Shown here in pieces: positions 25,793 to 34,494 of a DNA stretch of 64,000 nucleotides (the first letter of the stretch is position 1; each line of letters opens with the position of its first letter). The stretch comes from Paracoccaceae bacterium (GTDB lineage Bacteria > Pseudomonadota > Alphaproteobacteria > Rhodobacterales > Rhodobacteraceae). The translations under genes were made by a program, and so were the position numbers. Under the pieces are notes generated by a model. It was not told the DNA's origin. It searched no databases and worked only from the letters and a program-made list of their open reading frames with translations. The DNA is taken from NCBI GenBank assembly GCA_016936395.1, contig JAFGXY010000025.1:124001-188000 (forward strand), in the 5' to 3' direction.

Positions 25793-26547
25793 GCAGGTTG
25801 CGATTGCCGTGCCGTTTTCAGGGCCTGTGCAATCAGCCCCGGCACGCGGCCATCGCGGCCCAAAGGTGGCAAGACCCGGCCCCTGAACCCGGCCTCGGTC
25901 AGGGCTGCTGGCAGATCGTCGGTCACATGCTCGCCTTCGGCTGCAAAGAACGGCAGGCACAGGGCGTCGGGGCCAAAGCCCGCCACTTCGGCCAGACGCG
26001 GGCTTTGGTCGATGAAGGCCGCCTCGCAGCGTGCCAGCGTCAGGGCAGAGGTCAGCTTGCGCGCCACAGCGTTGGCCACGTCCGAAGGCGCGGCACTGCG
26101 CGATGACCCATGCGCCGCCAGCAGCACCTCGCCCGCTGCCGCCCCGGCCTCTTGCAGGATCGTCACCGACAGCGCCTGCACGGCCGCATCCAGCCCGAAC
26201 GGCGGCAGCACCCGCCAGCGCGCGCAGCCCGCATCGCCGCCGCATCCGGCCCGATCGCAGCCCTTGCCGTCAAACAGCGCTTCATCGCAGGCCGTCGCCA
26301 GACGTTCGGGCAAATGCCGCTTGGTAAACCAGCCATCGGCCATGAACATCGGATAGACCAGCCCGCCGCCCGCACCCGCCGCCCGCAAGGCGGCTGTCAG
26401 CGCCCCCGGCGCAGCCAGTGTCGCCGACTGCACCCGCCATCCCGGCAGATGCCCGGCCACCTGTGCGGCAAGGTCTGCCAGCGCCGCCTCAGCGGGGGCG
26501 GGGTCGGACGGCTGGCCATGGGCCACGATCAGGGCTGTCTGTGTCAT
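25789..26547 (-). CDS. CbiX/SirB-type sirohydrochlorin chelatase-like protein
   Basis: A 252-residue two-repeat chelatase-fold protein resembling CbiX, which inserts cobalt or iron into sirohydrochlorin. The N-terminal half has TALIVAHGQPSDP with a metal-ligand His, the second half repeats this as EVLLAAHGSSRSA, and PFFAAEGEHVTDDLP supplies a further His. Between the halves is a Cys-rich stretch GKGCDRAGCGGDAGCARW (three Cys in 12 residues), possibly a metal or Fe-S site. The start ATG at 26547 overlaps the fdsD stop (ATGA), placing it last in the formate dehydrogenase operon. No other cobalamin or sirohaem gene is nearby. Substrate and any role in formate dehydrogenase maturation are open. 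Confidence 0.78.
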   Translation of the reverse strand: MTQTALIVAHGQPSDPAPAEAALADLAAQVAGHLPGWRVQSATLAAPGALTAALRAAGAGGGLVYPMFMADGWFTKRHLPERLATACDEALFDGKGCDRAGCGGDAGCARWRVLPPFGLDAAVQALSVTILQEAGAAAGEVLLAAHGSSRSAAPSDVANAVARKLTSALTLARCEAAFIDQSPRLAEVAGFGPDALCLPFFAAEGEHVTDDLPAALTEAGFRGRVLPPLGRDGRVPGLIAQALKTARQSQPA

Positions 26548-26822
26548 GGGCTGACACCTAGCGGTGGTGCAGCATCGGGCAAGGGGCGGCGGATCAGCGG
26601 GCTTGCCTCCCTCACCAAGGGCCGTAAGCCCACGCCGCCCGCATCCAGCACCGCAAACAACTGCCGCCGCATCCTTGGTTCCCAGAAGTCATTGATATGG
26701 TTGGCAAGCTCTTCAACCGCCTCGGCATGGGGCTTGCTTTCCATGAACCGGGCAATCTGGTTGGCCATCACGACAAGACGGTCGTGCGCCTGTGGTTCCG
26801 GCGGGCAGGTTTCATGCGACAT
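26544..26822 (-). CDS. fdsD: Formate dehydrogenase delta subunit
   Basis: A 92-residue FdsD-type subunit. In Rhodobacter capsulatus the homologous protein is needed for active enzyme and helps insert or retain the bis-MGD cofactor. Typical features are an N-terminal MANQIARFMES helix and the HINDFWEPRMRRQLF segment. The gene starts inside the end of fdhD (11-base overlap) and its stop overlaps the cbiX-like start. The C-terminal tail (about 70-92) is Pro-rich and probably disordered. Confidence 0.9.
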   Translation of the reverse strand: MSHETCPPEPQAHDRLVVMANQIARFMESKPHAEAVEELANHINDFWEPRMRRQLFAVLDAGGVGLRPLVREASPLIRRPLPDAAPPLGVSP

Positions 26823-27621
26823 TGGCCACCTTGATCAGATCTTTCACCCGGTGCGGGTGGGTAAAGCAATCAAAGCCATCGGGCCGCGCGCCTGCGATCA
26901 GCGTCAGCCCCGCCGCATCGGCCATCTGCACCGCCGCTGCGGTCGGGGCCGACACCGCGATCAGCACCGCAAACCCCGCCGTGCAGGCCTTTTGCACCAG
27001 ATCAATCGACACCCGGCTGGTCAGCACCAGGGCCGCATCGCCCGCAGTCCCGCCCATGGCCCCCACCAGCTTGTCCACCGCATTGTGCCGCCCCACATCT
27101 TCGCGCGCCAGCACGATGCCCCGCCCGGGCTGCCACAGCGCCGCGCAATGCGCCGCGCGGGTGGCGTCGTGCAACGGCTGATGCCGGGGCAGTTCCGCCA
27201 CCGCCGCCATCACCTGCGCGCGCGTCAGGCAAACATCGCCCGTGACGTGCGGCGCTGCGCGCACCGCCTCCTCCAGACTTTCCAACCCGCACAATCCGCA
27301 CCCCACCGGCCCCGCCAGACTGCGCCGCCGCTGCGCCTGCCGCACGGCCGCGCCTTGGGTCAGCCAGATTTGTAGGTCCACCCCCAAGGGCGTCTCGACC
27401 ACGTCAATCCGCTCGATCTCGTCCAGCCGCGCAATGCCTTCGGCCAGCGTAAAGCCGCGCGCAAAATCCAGCAAATCCGCCGGAGTCGCCATCATCACCG
27501 CATGGGTGCTGCCATTGTAAGACAGCGCCACCGCCACCTCGGCGGGCAACGCGCGTGTGCCCTCGCGCGCGACACCGCCCCTGAACGACACATGCGGATG
27601 GCGCGCGTGGCGGTCCATCAT
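26812..27621 (-). CDS. fdhD: Formate dehydrogenase accessory sulfurtransferase FdhD/FdsC
   Basis: A cytosolic chaperone that transfers sulfur from a cysteine desulfurase to the molybdenum cofactor before it enters formate dehydrogenase. The 269-residue protein has the loop cysteines in GPVGCGLCGLES (CxxC), GRGIVLAREDVGRHNAVDK and the VLTSRVS strand typical of FdhD. The start ATG at 27621 overlaps the fdsA stop, and an adjacent ATG at 27618 is equally possible. Gene order fdsA-fdhD-fdsD equals the fdsACD order known from Rhodobacter. If fdsA is truly broken, this gene's product has no local client. Confidence 0.93.
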   Translation of the reverse strand: MMDRHARHPHVSFRGGVAREGTRALPAEVAVALSYNGSTHAVMMATPADLLDFARGFTLAEGIARLDEIERIDVVETPLGVDLQIWLTQGAAVRQAQRRRSLAGPVGCGLCGLESLEEAVRAAPHVTGDVCLTRAQVMAAVAELPRHQPLHDATRAAHCAALWQPGRGIVLAREDVGRHNAVDKLVGAMGGTAGDAALVLTSRVSIDLVQKACTAGFAVLIAVSAPTAAAVQMADAAGLTLIAGARPDGFDCFTHPHRVKDLIKVANVA

Positions 27622-30496
27622 TCCGCCACCGGCACAATCCGCCGCGCCCGTGCCGTTTGCGCGGCATATTCGGTCTGCCACGCGCTAGGCCCGTTCGACG
27701 GGCTGACCTGCACCGCCGTCACCTTGTATTCCGGGCAATTGGTCGCCCAATCGCTGAAATCGGTGGTGATGACATTGGTCTGCGTTTCGGGATGGTGGAA
27801 GGTCGTGTAAACCACCCCGGGCGAGACCTTGTCGGTCAGCACCGCCCGCAGCGTGGTTTCCCCCGAACGGGACGCCAGCCGCACCCAATCGCCATCCCGT
27901 ATCCCGCGCACCTCGGCATCATGCGGATGCACCTCCAGCACGTCTTCGTCATGCCAGACCACATTCGCCGTGCGCCGTGTCTGCGCGCCGACGTTGTATT
28001 GCGACAGGATCCGCCCGGTAGTCAGCAACAGCGGGAACCTTGGCCCGGTCTTCTCGTCCGTCGCGACATACTCGGTGCGGATGAACCGCCCCTTGCCGCG
28101 CACGAAGCCATCGACATGCATCAAGGGCGTGCCTTCGGGATGCGCGTCATTGCAGGGCCATTGCACCGACCCAAGCCGGTCGAGCGTGTCATAGCTCACG
28201 CCCGCAAACGACGGCGTGGTCAGGGCGATTTCGTCCATGATCTGTGACGGGTGGGTATAGCCCCAGTCCGCCCCCATCGCGCGGGCAAACATCTGCGTCA
28301 CCTCCCAATCGGCAAGGCCCTGTTTCGGGGCCATCACGCGTCGCACCCGGTTTATCCGGCGTTCGGCATTGGTAAAGGTGCCGTCTTTTTCAAGAAAGGA
28401 CGACCCCGGAAAGAACACATGCGCGTAATTCGCGGTTTCATTCAGGAACAGGTCGTGGACGATCACACACTCCATCGCCGCCAGACCCGCCGCCACATGC
28501 TTGGTGTCGGGGTCCGATTGCAGGATGTCTTCGCCTTGGCAATACAAGCCCTTGAAGCTGCCCTCCACCGCCGCATCCAGCATGTTGGGGATGCGCAGGC
28601 CCGGTTCCGCGTCGATCTGCACCCCCCAGACCCGTTCAAACACCGCGCGCACCTCGTCATGCTTGACATGGCGATAGCCGGGAAGCTCGTGCGGGAAAGA
28701 CCCCATGTCGCAAGACCCCTGCACATTGTTCTGCCCGCGCAACGGGTTCACGCCCACACCGGGCCGGCCGATATTGCCGGTCAACATGGCAAGGTTGGCA
28801 ATCCCGATCACGGTGGTGGAGCCTTGGCTGTGCTCCGTCACCCCCAGCCCGTAATAGATCGCGCCATTGCCGCCGGTCGCAAACAGCCGCGCCGCCGCCC
28901 GCACCTCCGCCGCCGAAACGCCGGTCAGCGCCTCCACCGCCTCGGGCGCGTGGTGGGGCGCGCTGATGAACTCGGCATAGTCGGCAAAGGCGTCCCCGTC
29001 GCAGCGGTCACGGATAAAGGCCTCATCCATCAGCCCTTCGGTCACGATCACATGCGCCATGGCACTGACAATCGCCACATTGGTTCCCGGCGTCAGAGCC
29101 AGATGATGCGCCGCCTTGTAATGCGGGCCTTCCACCATTTCCGTGCGGCGCGGGTCGATCACGATCAGCTTGGCCCCCTGCCGCAGCCGCTTTTTCAACC
29201 GGCTGGCAAAGACCGGATGCGCGTTGACAGGGTTTGCGCCGATCACGATCACCACATCGGTCTGTTCCACGCTGTCAAAGTCCTGCGTGCCGGCACTGGT
29301 GCCGAAGGTCTGCCCAAGCCCATATCCGGTGGGCGAATGGCACACCCGCGCGCAGGTGTCGGTGTTGTTGTTCAAGAACACCGCGCGGGTCAGTTTCTGC
29401 ACCAGATAGGCTTCTTCATTGGTGCAACGCGACGAGGTGATCACCCCCACCGCCTGCCGCCCATAGCGCGCCTGTATCCCCTTCATCCGATCGGCGGCAA
29501 ATTCCATCGCCTCATCCCATGATACCTCGCGCCATGGGTCCGTGATCGCCTCACGCACCATCGGTGACAGGATGCGGTCGCGGTGCGTGGCATAGCCCCA
29601 GGCAAAGCGCCCCTTGACGCAGGAATGGCCCCGGTTGGCCTTGCCGTGCTTGTAAGGGACCATCCGCACCAATTCATCGCCGCGCATCTCGGCCTTGAAG
29701 CTGCACCCCACCCCGCAATAGGCGCAGGTGGTGATGACGACCGTTCCGGCGTGCCGATGTCGATGACCGAGTTTTCCTGCAAAGTCGCGGTCGGGCAGGC
29801 CTGCACACAGGCGCCGCAAGACACGCAATCGCTGGTCAGCGCGCTATCGGTCTTGGCCCCGAACGACACCCGGCTGTCAAAGCCACGGCCTTCAATCGTC
29901 AGGGCAAAGGTGCCCTGCACCTCTTCGCAGGCTCGCACACAGCGGCTGCAGACAATGCACTTGGCGGGATCATAGGTGAAATAGGGGTTGCTGTCATCTT
30001 TCGGCAACCACTGCGGGTTCGCCTCTCCACTGGTGTTCTTGGGCCGGAAATGCGTCTGCACCGCCTTGTAGCGCACCTCGCGCAGCCCCACCGCCCCCGC
30101 CATATCCTGCAATTCGCAATCGCCATTGGCCGAACAGGTCAGGCAATCCAGCGGGTGATCGCTGATATACAACTCCATCACCCCGCGCCGCAGCTTTTTC
30201 AGCTTGGCCGTCTGGGTATGCACCTGCAACCCCGCCGCCACTGGCGTGGTGCAGGATGCAGGCGTGCCAGTGCGGCCCTCGATCTCGACCAGACACAACC
30301 GGCACGACCCGAAGGCATCAACCGAGTCGGTGGCGCACAGCTTGGGCACCGAGATCCCCGCCTCTGCCGCTGCCCGCATGATCGACGTGCCCTCGGGCAC
30401 CGTCACCTCAAACCCGTCGATGCTCAGCGTCACCATGACCTTTGACTTCGCCGCCGGAGTGCCGAAATCCCGGTCGGGAATGATGAAATTCTTCAT
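27618..30496 (-). CDS. fdsA: NAD-dependent formate dehydrogenase alpha subunit, interrupted by one frameshift
   Basis: Catalytic subunit of a soluble molybdenum (bis-MGD) formate dehydrogenase. The gene is 2,879 bases, one short of 960 codons. Frame 1 (30496 to about 29741) gives a [2Fe-2S] domain (CRLC near 65-68), a His-Cys cluster region (DHPLDCLTCSANGDC) and two ferredoxin-type clusters (CIVCSRCVRAC, CVSCGACVQACP). After GTPER (residue 252) the frame changes; the other frame continues with CAYCGVGC for the [4Fe-4S] site and the catalytic-Cys motif ARVCHSPTGYGLG, to 27618. Adding one G at 29741-29742 (CGG GTC GTC) restores a 959-residue protein, matching FdsA. No slippery heptamer is present. 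A consensus error or recent inactivation is likelier than programmed shifting. Confidence 0.9.
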
Positions 30497-30538
30497 GCGT
30501 CAGCCCCTTTGTTCGATACCTGCGCGCGGACCAAGCAG

Positions 30539-30658
30539 CCCCCCACCCCATCCCTCCCCCACAGAGGGGGGAGGGAGGTGCCCGGCTGTTCACCGCGCGC
30601 CCGGCAACAGGCGGGGACGGCCCCCTCCCCCCTCGTGGGGGAGGGATGGGGTGGGGGG
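30539..30658. repeat. C-rich/G-rich long inverted repeat between fdsB and fdsA
   Basis: Arms of 24 perfectly complementary bases (30539-30562 and 30635-30658; C6-A-C4-A-TCCC type) continue inward for 12 more base pairs after one bulged base (GAGGGGGGAGGG with CCCTCCCCCCTC). The roughly 47-base centre is mixed sequence. A second, more diverged member lies at 37371-37481. It sits within an operon, so it may modulate fdsB/fdsA expression or simply be an inserted palindromic unit. Confidence 0.85.
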
Positions 30659-30668
30659 GCGGCCACAC

Positions 30669-32186
30669 TCATTCCGCCGCCTCCCGTGCGGCTGCGAAAT
30701 CATCCGGAAAATGGGTCAGCGCCGACAGCACCGGATAAGGCGTAAAGCCGCCCAAAGCACACAGCGACCCCGCCTTCATCGTATCGCACAAATCGGTCAG
30801 CAGCGGCACCGCATCGGCATCGCCCCGCGCGATCCGGTCGATGGTTTCCACCCCGCGCACAGCACCAATCCGGCAGGGCGTGCATTTGCCGCAAGACTCA
30901 ATCGCGCAAAACTCAAAGGCAAAGCGCGCCTGCGCCAGCATGTCAGCGGTGTCGTCAAACACCACGATCCCGGCGTGGCCGATCAACCCGCCCGCCTTCG
31001 CGTATTCCTCATACCCAAAGGGCACATCGAACAGCGCGGGCGGAAAATAGGCCCCCAGCGGCCCGCCCACCTGCACCGCCTTGACCGCCCGCCCCGACGC
31101 CGTGCCCCCGGCAAGGCCATCAACGATATCGCCCAAGGTCATGCCAAAGGCCGCCTCAAACAGCCCGCCCCGTGCGACATTCCCGGCAATCTGCAACGGA
31201 ATGGTCCCGCGCGACCGCCCGATGCCATGCGCCGCATAAGCCTCGGCCCCCCGCTCAAAGATCACCGGGATGGTGGCAAGGCTGATCACGTTGTTCACCA
31301 CCGTCGGCTTGCCCATGAAGCCTTCCAGCGCAGGCAGCGGCGGCTTGGCCCGCACCACACCGCGCTTGCCCTCAAGGCTGTTCAGAAGGCTGGTCTCCTC
31401 GCCACAGACATAGGCCCCCGCGCCCACGCGCACCTCAAGGTCAAAGGCCAGACCCGACCCTTCGACCGACGCGCCCAGCACGCCAGCCTTACAGGCCAAC
31501 TCGACCGCGCGATTGAGCACCGCAATCGCATCGGGATATTCGCTGCGCAGATAGACAAAGCCCTTGGTCGCCCCGACCGTGATGCCAGCAATGATCATGC
31601 CTTCGATCAGCGAAAACGGATCGCCCTCGATGATCATCCGGTCGGCAAAGGTGCCGCTGTCGCCCTCATCGGCATTGCAGACAATATACTTGCGGTCAGA
31701 AACCGCCCCGGCCACGGTGCGCCACTTGATCCCGGTTGGAAACCCCGCCCCGCCCCGCCCGCGCAGGCCCGAGGCGATAACCTCGGCCACCCGCGCCTCG
31801 GCATCCATCGCCAGCGCGCGCTCCAGCCCGGCAAAGCCGCCATGCGCCCGATAATCCGCCAGTGACAAGGGATCAATCACCCCGCAGCGCGCGAAGGTCA
31901 GCCGGGTCTGCGCCTTCATCCACGGCAATTCCTCGACCAGCCCCAAGGCCAAAGGCCCGCCGTCAAACACCTGACCCACCTCCGCCGCCGTCATCGGGCC
32001 AAAACCGACCCGACCCGCGGGCGTCTCCACCTCGACCAAAGGCTCCAGCCAGACCATCCCGCGCGACCCGTTGCGCACCACCTCCAGCACAACACCCCGC
32101 CGAGCCGCCTCGGCCTGCAAGGCAGCCGCGACCTGATCCGCGCCACAGGCCCGCGCCGCCGCATCCAAAGGCACATAGACCTTCAT
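30669..32186 (-). CDS. fdsB: NAD-dependent formate dehydrogenase beta subunit (NuoF-like)
   Basis: Carries FMN, the NAD-binding site and a [4Fe-4S] cluster, moving electrons from the formate site to NAD. The 505-residue protein has an N-terminal thioredoxin-like [2Fe-2S]-type domain lacking obvious cluster cysteines, the FMN loop RGRGGAGFPTGIKW, NADEGDSGTFADR, GAGAYVCGEETSLL for NAD, and the [4Fe-4S] ligands in ESCGKCTPCRIG plus a distant Cys in GSLCALGGF. The start at 32186 overlaps the fdsG stop (ATGA). It is followed by the long inverted repeat and fdsA. Confidence 0.96.
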   Translation of the reverse strand: MKVYVPLDAAARACGADQVAAALQAEAARRGVVLEVVRNGSRGMVWLEPLVEVETPAGRVGFGPMTAAEVGQVFDGGPLALGLVEELPWMKAQTRLTFARCGVIDPLSLADYRAHGGFAGLERALAMDAEARVAEVIASGLRGRGGAGFPTGIKWRTVAGAVSDRKYIVCNADEGDSGTFADRMIIEGDPFSLIEGMIIAGITVGATKGFVYLRSEYPDAIAVLNRAVELACKAGVLGASVEGSGLAFDLEVRVGAGAYVCGEETSLLNSLEGKRGVVRAKPPLPALEGFMGKPTVVNNVISLATIPVIFERGAEAYAAHGIGRSRGTIPLQIAGNVARGGLFEAAFGMTLGDIVDGLAGGTASGRAVKAVQVGGPLGAYFPPALFDVPFGYEEYAKAGGLIGHAGIVVFDDTADMLAQARFAFEFCAIESCGKCTPCRIGAVRGVETIDRIARGDADAVPLLTDLCDTMKAGSLCALGGFTPYPVLSALTHFPDDFAAAREAAE

Positions 32187-32653
32187 CGCCGCACCTCGTC
32201 CAACAGCGCCGCCAGCTTTGCCTCATCCAGCCGCCCCACCAGCCGCCCGTCAAGCTGCGCCGCCGGGGCACAGGCGCAGAGCCCAAGGCAAAACACCGGC
32301 TCTAGCGTCACCGCGCCATCGGCGCTGGTCTGGTGCCAATCAAGGCCCAACCGCGCCTTGACCTGCTGCGCCAAATCCGCGCCCCCCATCGCCTGACACG
32401 CCTCGGCCCGGCACAGCCGCACCACATGCCGCCCGGCGGGCACCTCGCGGAAATCATGGTAGAAACTGACCACCCCACGCACCTCGGCCCGCGTCAGCCC
32501 CAAGCCTTCGGCCAGCACCGGCACCGCCGCCTGCGGCACATGGCCCAAGGCCGCCTGCACCGCATGCAGCACAGGAAGAAGCGGCCCCTCCATCCCCTGA
32601 TGCGCGGCAACGATTTCGCTTACCCGCGCCGATGCTGCAGACTCGTCTGACAT
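32183..32653 (-). CDS. fdsG: NAD-dependent formate dehydrogenase gamma subunit (NuoE-like)
   Basis: A 156-residue thioredoxin-like [2Fe-2S] protein, electron relay next to FdsB. Cluster ligands fit the NuoE pattern: CRAEACQAMG (C-x4-C) and CLGLCACAP (C-x3-C). The N-terminal helical part includes PLLPVLHAVQAALGHVP. The ATG at 32653 has GGAGAG about six bases upstream. It is the first gene of fdsGBA-fdhD-fdsD-cbiX-like; a LysR-type dyad lies 75-97 bases upstream. Confidence 0.95.
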   Translation of the reverse strand: MSDESAASARVSEIVAAHQGMEGPLLPVLHAVQAALGHVPQAAVPVLAEGLGLTRAEVRGVVSFYHDFREVPAGRHVVRLCRAEACQAMGGADLAQQVKARLGLDWHQTSADGAVTLEPVFCLGLCACAPAAQLDGRLVGRLDEAKLAALLDEVRR

Positions 32654-32727
32654 GGCACTCTCCGTAGTCCTCGCCTGTGCGCGACCCTACGCGGTTTGAC
32701 AGTCAGATCAATATGGATGATCCGTTG

Positions 32728-32750
32728 ATTGATAGGACATGACTATCAAT
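32728..32750. promoter_or_regulatory. Candidate LysR operator upstream of the fds operon
   Basis: Perfect dyad ATTGATAG-N7-CTATCAAT. It contains the T-N11-A core expected of LysR-type sites (inner TAG-N7-CTA) and lies at a typical activator distance from fdsG. The LysR gene at 33547-34425 is the natural candidate to bind it; that is inference. Confidence 0.6.
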
Positions 32751-32785
32751 GGATTTCGACGAAGGAGCGCGAGAGGGCGAAGCAA

Positions 32786-32819
32786 GGTCTACTGTGCGGG
32801 TCGGTCTACTGTGCGGGAC
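32786..32819. repeat. 17-bp tandem duplication
   Basis: Two head-to-tail units beginning GGTCTACTGTGCGGG (32786-32802 and 32803-32819) share 15 identical leading bases and differ in one of the last two. It lies between the LysR-type dyad and the GNAT gene. Confidence 0.8.
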
Positions 32820-33098
32820 GGGGCGATCGCACAAGTCTGAAGAGGCGACATTCAAACTGACGCCACCATGTTTATTGGCCACTAGGTCGGCCCACTTTCC
32901 TGTTGGGTTGTCAACGTCGCCTTATCAAACCAGCGCATTACATGTTTCTCCGTTGCCCACTGACTTGCTTGTAAGCTAACAAAATAGAACGGAATCAAGG
33001 CGGGTTCCCAACGCTTGCATTGCCTTCATCTGTGCACGTCGATAGCGCAGGTTTTGCTGCGCAAATGAATGACTCTGGAAGCGGGACAGTGGAAGCTG

Positions 33099-33530
33099 AT
33101 GGCGCGCATCATTCAGTATCAAGACGATCATTTCCAAGGTGTAGATTCCTTGTGGAAAGAAGCATTCCCGAACGACGCTCTATGGAACGAGGCAGCTGTC
33201 GCGATACCGGAAAAGGTCCGGTTTCAGCCTGAGCTGTTTCTTGTGGCGGTCGATAGAGCCAAAGTCATAGGCACGGCTATGGCGGGATATGATGGACACA
33301 GGGGTTGGATTTCGCGGATTGCAGTCTTGAAGTCTCACAGGAATCAGGGGATCGGAAAGTTGTTGCTTGCCGAAGCCGAATGCAGGCTCGAAAGTCGCGG
33401 ATGCATCAAGATCAATCTACAGGTGGTTGAGTCCAATGCTAACGTCTTGGAATTCTATCGGCGTTGTGGATATGATGTTGAGCCAAGGATCAGCATGTCC
33501 AAGCACCTTCGGCGCTTCGACGTCGGCTAA
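33099..33530 (+). CDS. GNAT family acetyltransferase (YpeA-like)
   Basis: A 143-residue acetyltransferase-fold protein, probably transferring acetyl from acetyl-CoA to an amine or protein N-terminus. The core resembles E. coli YpeA: LFLVAVDRAKVIGTAMAG, GYDGHRGWISRIAV, the acetyl-CoA loop HRNQGIGKLL and SNANVLEFYRRCGY. The ATG at 33099 is chosen from family alignment (MARIIQYQDDHFQG) and a nearby GGAAG; an ATG at 33069 would add ten residues. Its GC content is clearly lower than its neighbours and its codon use less biased, suggesting horizontal acquisition between the LysR gene and the fds operon. Substrate unknown. Confidence 0.85.
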   Translation: MARIIQYQDDHFQGVDSLWKEAFPNDALWNEAAVAIPEKVRFQPELFLVAVDRAKVIGTAMAGYDGHRGWISRIAVLKSHRNQGIGKLLLAEAECRLESRGCIKINLQVVESNANVLEFYRRCGYDVEPRISMSKHLRRFDVG

Positions 33531-33546
33531 GGCTCAAATCCGCCCC

Positions 33547-34425
33547 TCACCCCACCCTCTTCGCCGCCTCCAGCAGCGCCGCGATCAAGGGCGTTGGCGT
33601 CTCTCGCTGCGCCACGATCAGCCCCACCATATGCGCGACCTCGGGCGCCACAATCGGCACCGCCCGCACCGCGCCCGATTGCGCGAACAGATCGGCCAAG
33701 GCTTTGGGCAGGATCGACACCCATTCCCCCGTTGCCACATGCGACATGAGCGTGATGGTCGAGTTCGACTCGACGCCGGGTTCGGCCCGCACCCCGGCCT
33801 GCGCCAGATGCTGGTTCACGATCCGCCGGTTCTGCATGTCGCCGGTCAACAGGCACAACGGCACCCCGGCAAGCTCGTCCCAACTTACCTCTGCTCGCGT
33901 CGCAAACGGGCTGCCCGCCGCGCAAACCAGTCGGTAAGCCTCGGAATACAAAGGCTGGCTGTGCACGCGCCCCAACGGCTCATTGTCCAGATAGGTGATC
34001 CCGGCATCCAGATCCAGCCGCTCGATCCCGGCCAGAATCTCGGCGCTGGTGCGCGACAGGATCGTGATCCGCACCTTCGGATGCCGCTGGGTGAACGGCA
34101 CCGTCACCCGCGCCACCATCGGCAGCGCGGTGGGAATAACCCCGATCCGCAGGTTGCCCGCCAACCCGTCGCGCGCCGAGCGCATCTCGTCGCGCAAGGC
34201 CCGCGTCTCGGCCACGATGCCGCGCGCCCGGTCCAGCACCCGCTGCCCCTCGGGCGTCAACCCCTGAAAGCGTGAGCCGCGAAACACCAGTTGCACCCCC
34301 AACTGTTCCTCAAGCTGCTTGATCGCCGCCGAAAGCGAGGGCTGCGTCACTCCGCACGCTTCGGCTGCGCGGCCAAAATGCCCCTCGCGCGCCAGCGCAA
34401 TGAACATCTCCAGCTTGTCAATCAT
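33547..34425 (-). CDS. LysR-type transcriptional regulator, probable regulator of fds genes
   Basis: A 292-residue LysR regulator: N-terminal winged HTH (LEMFIALAREGHFGRAAEA, TQPSLSAAIKQLEEQLG) and a C-terminal periplasmic-binding-like effector domain (about 90-290). LysR regulators are commonly encoded next to fds operons and activate them on formate. Here a GNAT gene and a low-GC gap separate it from fdsG, but no other target lies close except the adenine deaminase gene upstream of it on the same strand. The ATG at 34425 has only a weak site (GGGTTTGG). The effector is not readable from the sequence. Confidence 0.85.
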   Translation of the reverse strand: MIDKLEMFIALAREGHFGRAAEACGVTQPSLSAAIKQLEEQLGVQLVFRGSRFQGLTPEGQRVLDRARGIVAETRALRDEMRSARDGLAGNLRIGVIPTALPMVARVTVPFTQRHPKVRITILSRTSAEILAGIERLDLDAGITYLDNEPLGRVHSQPLYSEAYRLVCAAGSPFATRAEVSWDELAGVPLCLLTGDMQNRRIVNQHLAQAGVRAEPGVESNSTITLMSHVATGEWVSILPKALADLFAQSGAVRAVPIVAPEVAHMVGLIVAQRETPTPLIAALLEAAKRVG

Positions 34426-34494
34426 GGCCAAACCCGCTGCGCCATACGCCCGCCAACGGCCTCGCTGGCCGCAGCCCCCTGCCGATGCCTCGGC

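Larger units (their letters stand above)
32654..33098. other. 445-base lower-GC gap upstream of fdsG
   Basis: No convincing gene was found. It contains the fds promoter region with a LysR-type dyad, a 17-bp tandem duplication and a stretch of visibly lower GC (about 32850-33050) leading to the GNAT gene. A 76-codon plus-strand frame from 32749 has no recognisable motif or good ribosome site. Confidence 0.6.

Noticed and set aside
29735-29750. Programmed -1 ribosomal frameshifting in fdsA
   Set aside because: The site (GAACGGTCGTC on the coding strand) has no slippery heptamer and no clear downstream pseudoknot; fdsA is not known to use recoding.
32749-32979. A 76-codon plus-strand frame in the fds upstream gap
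   Set aside because: No ribosome site, no motif, it spans the tandem duplication, and composition looks non-coding.
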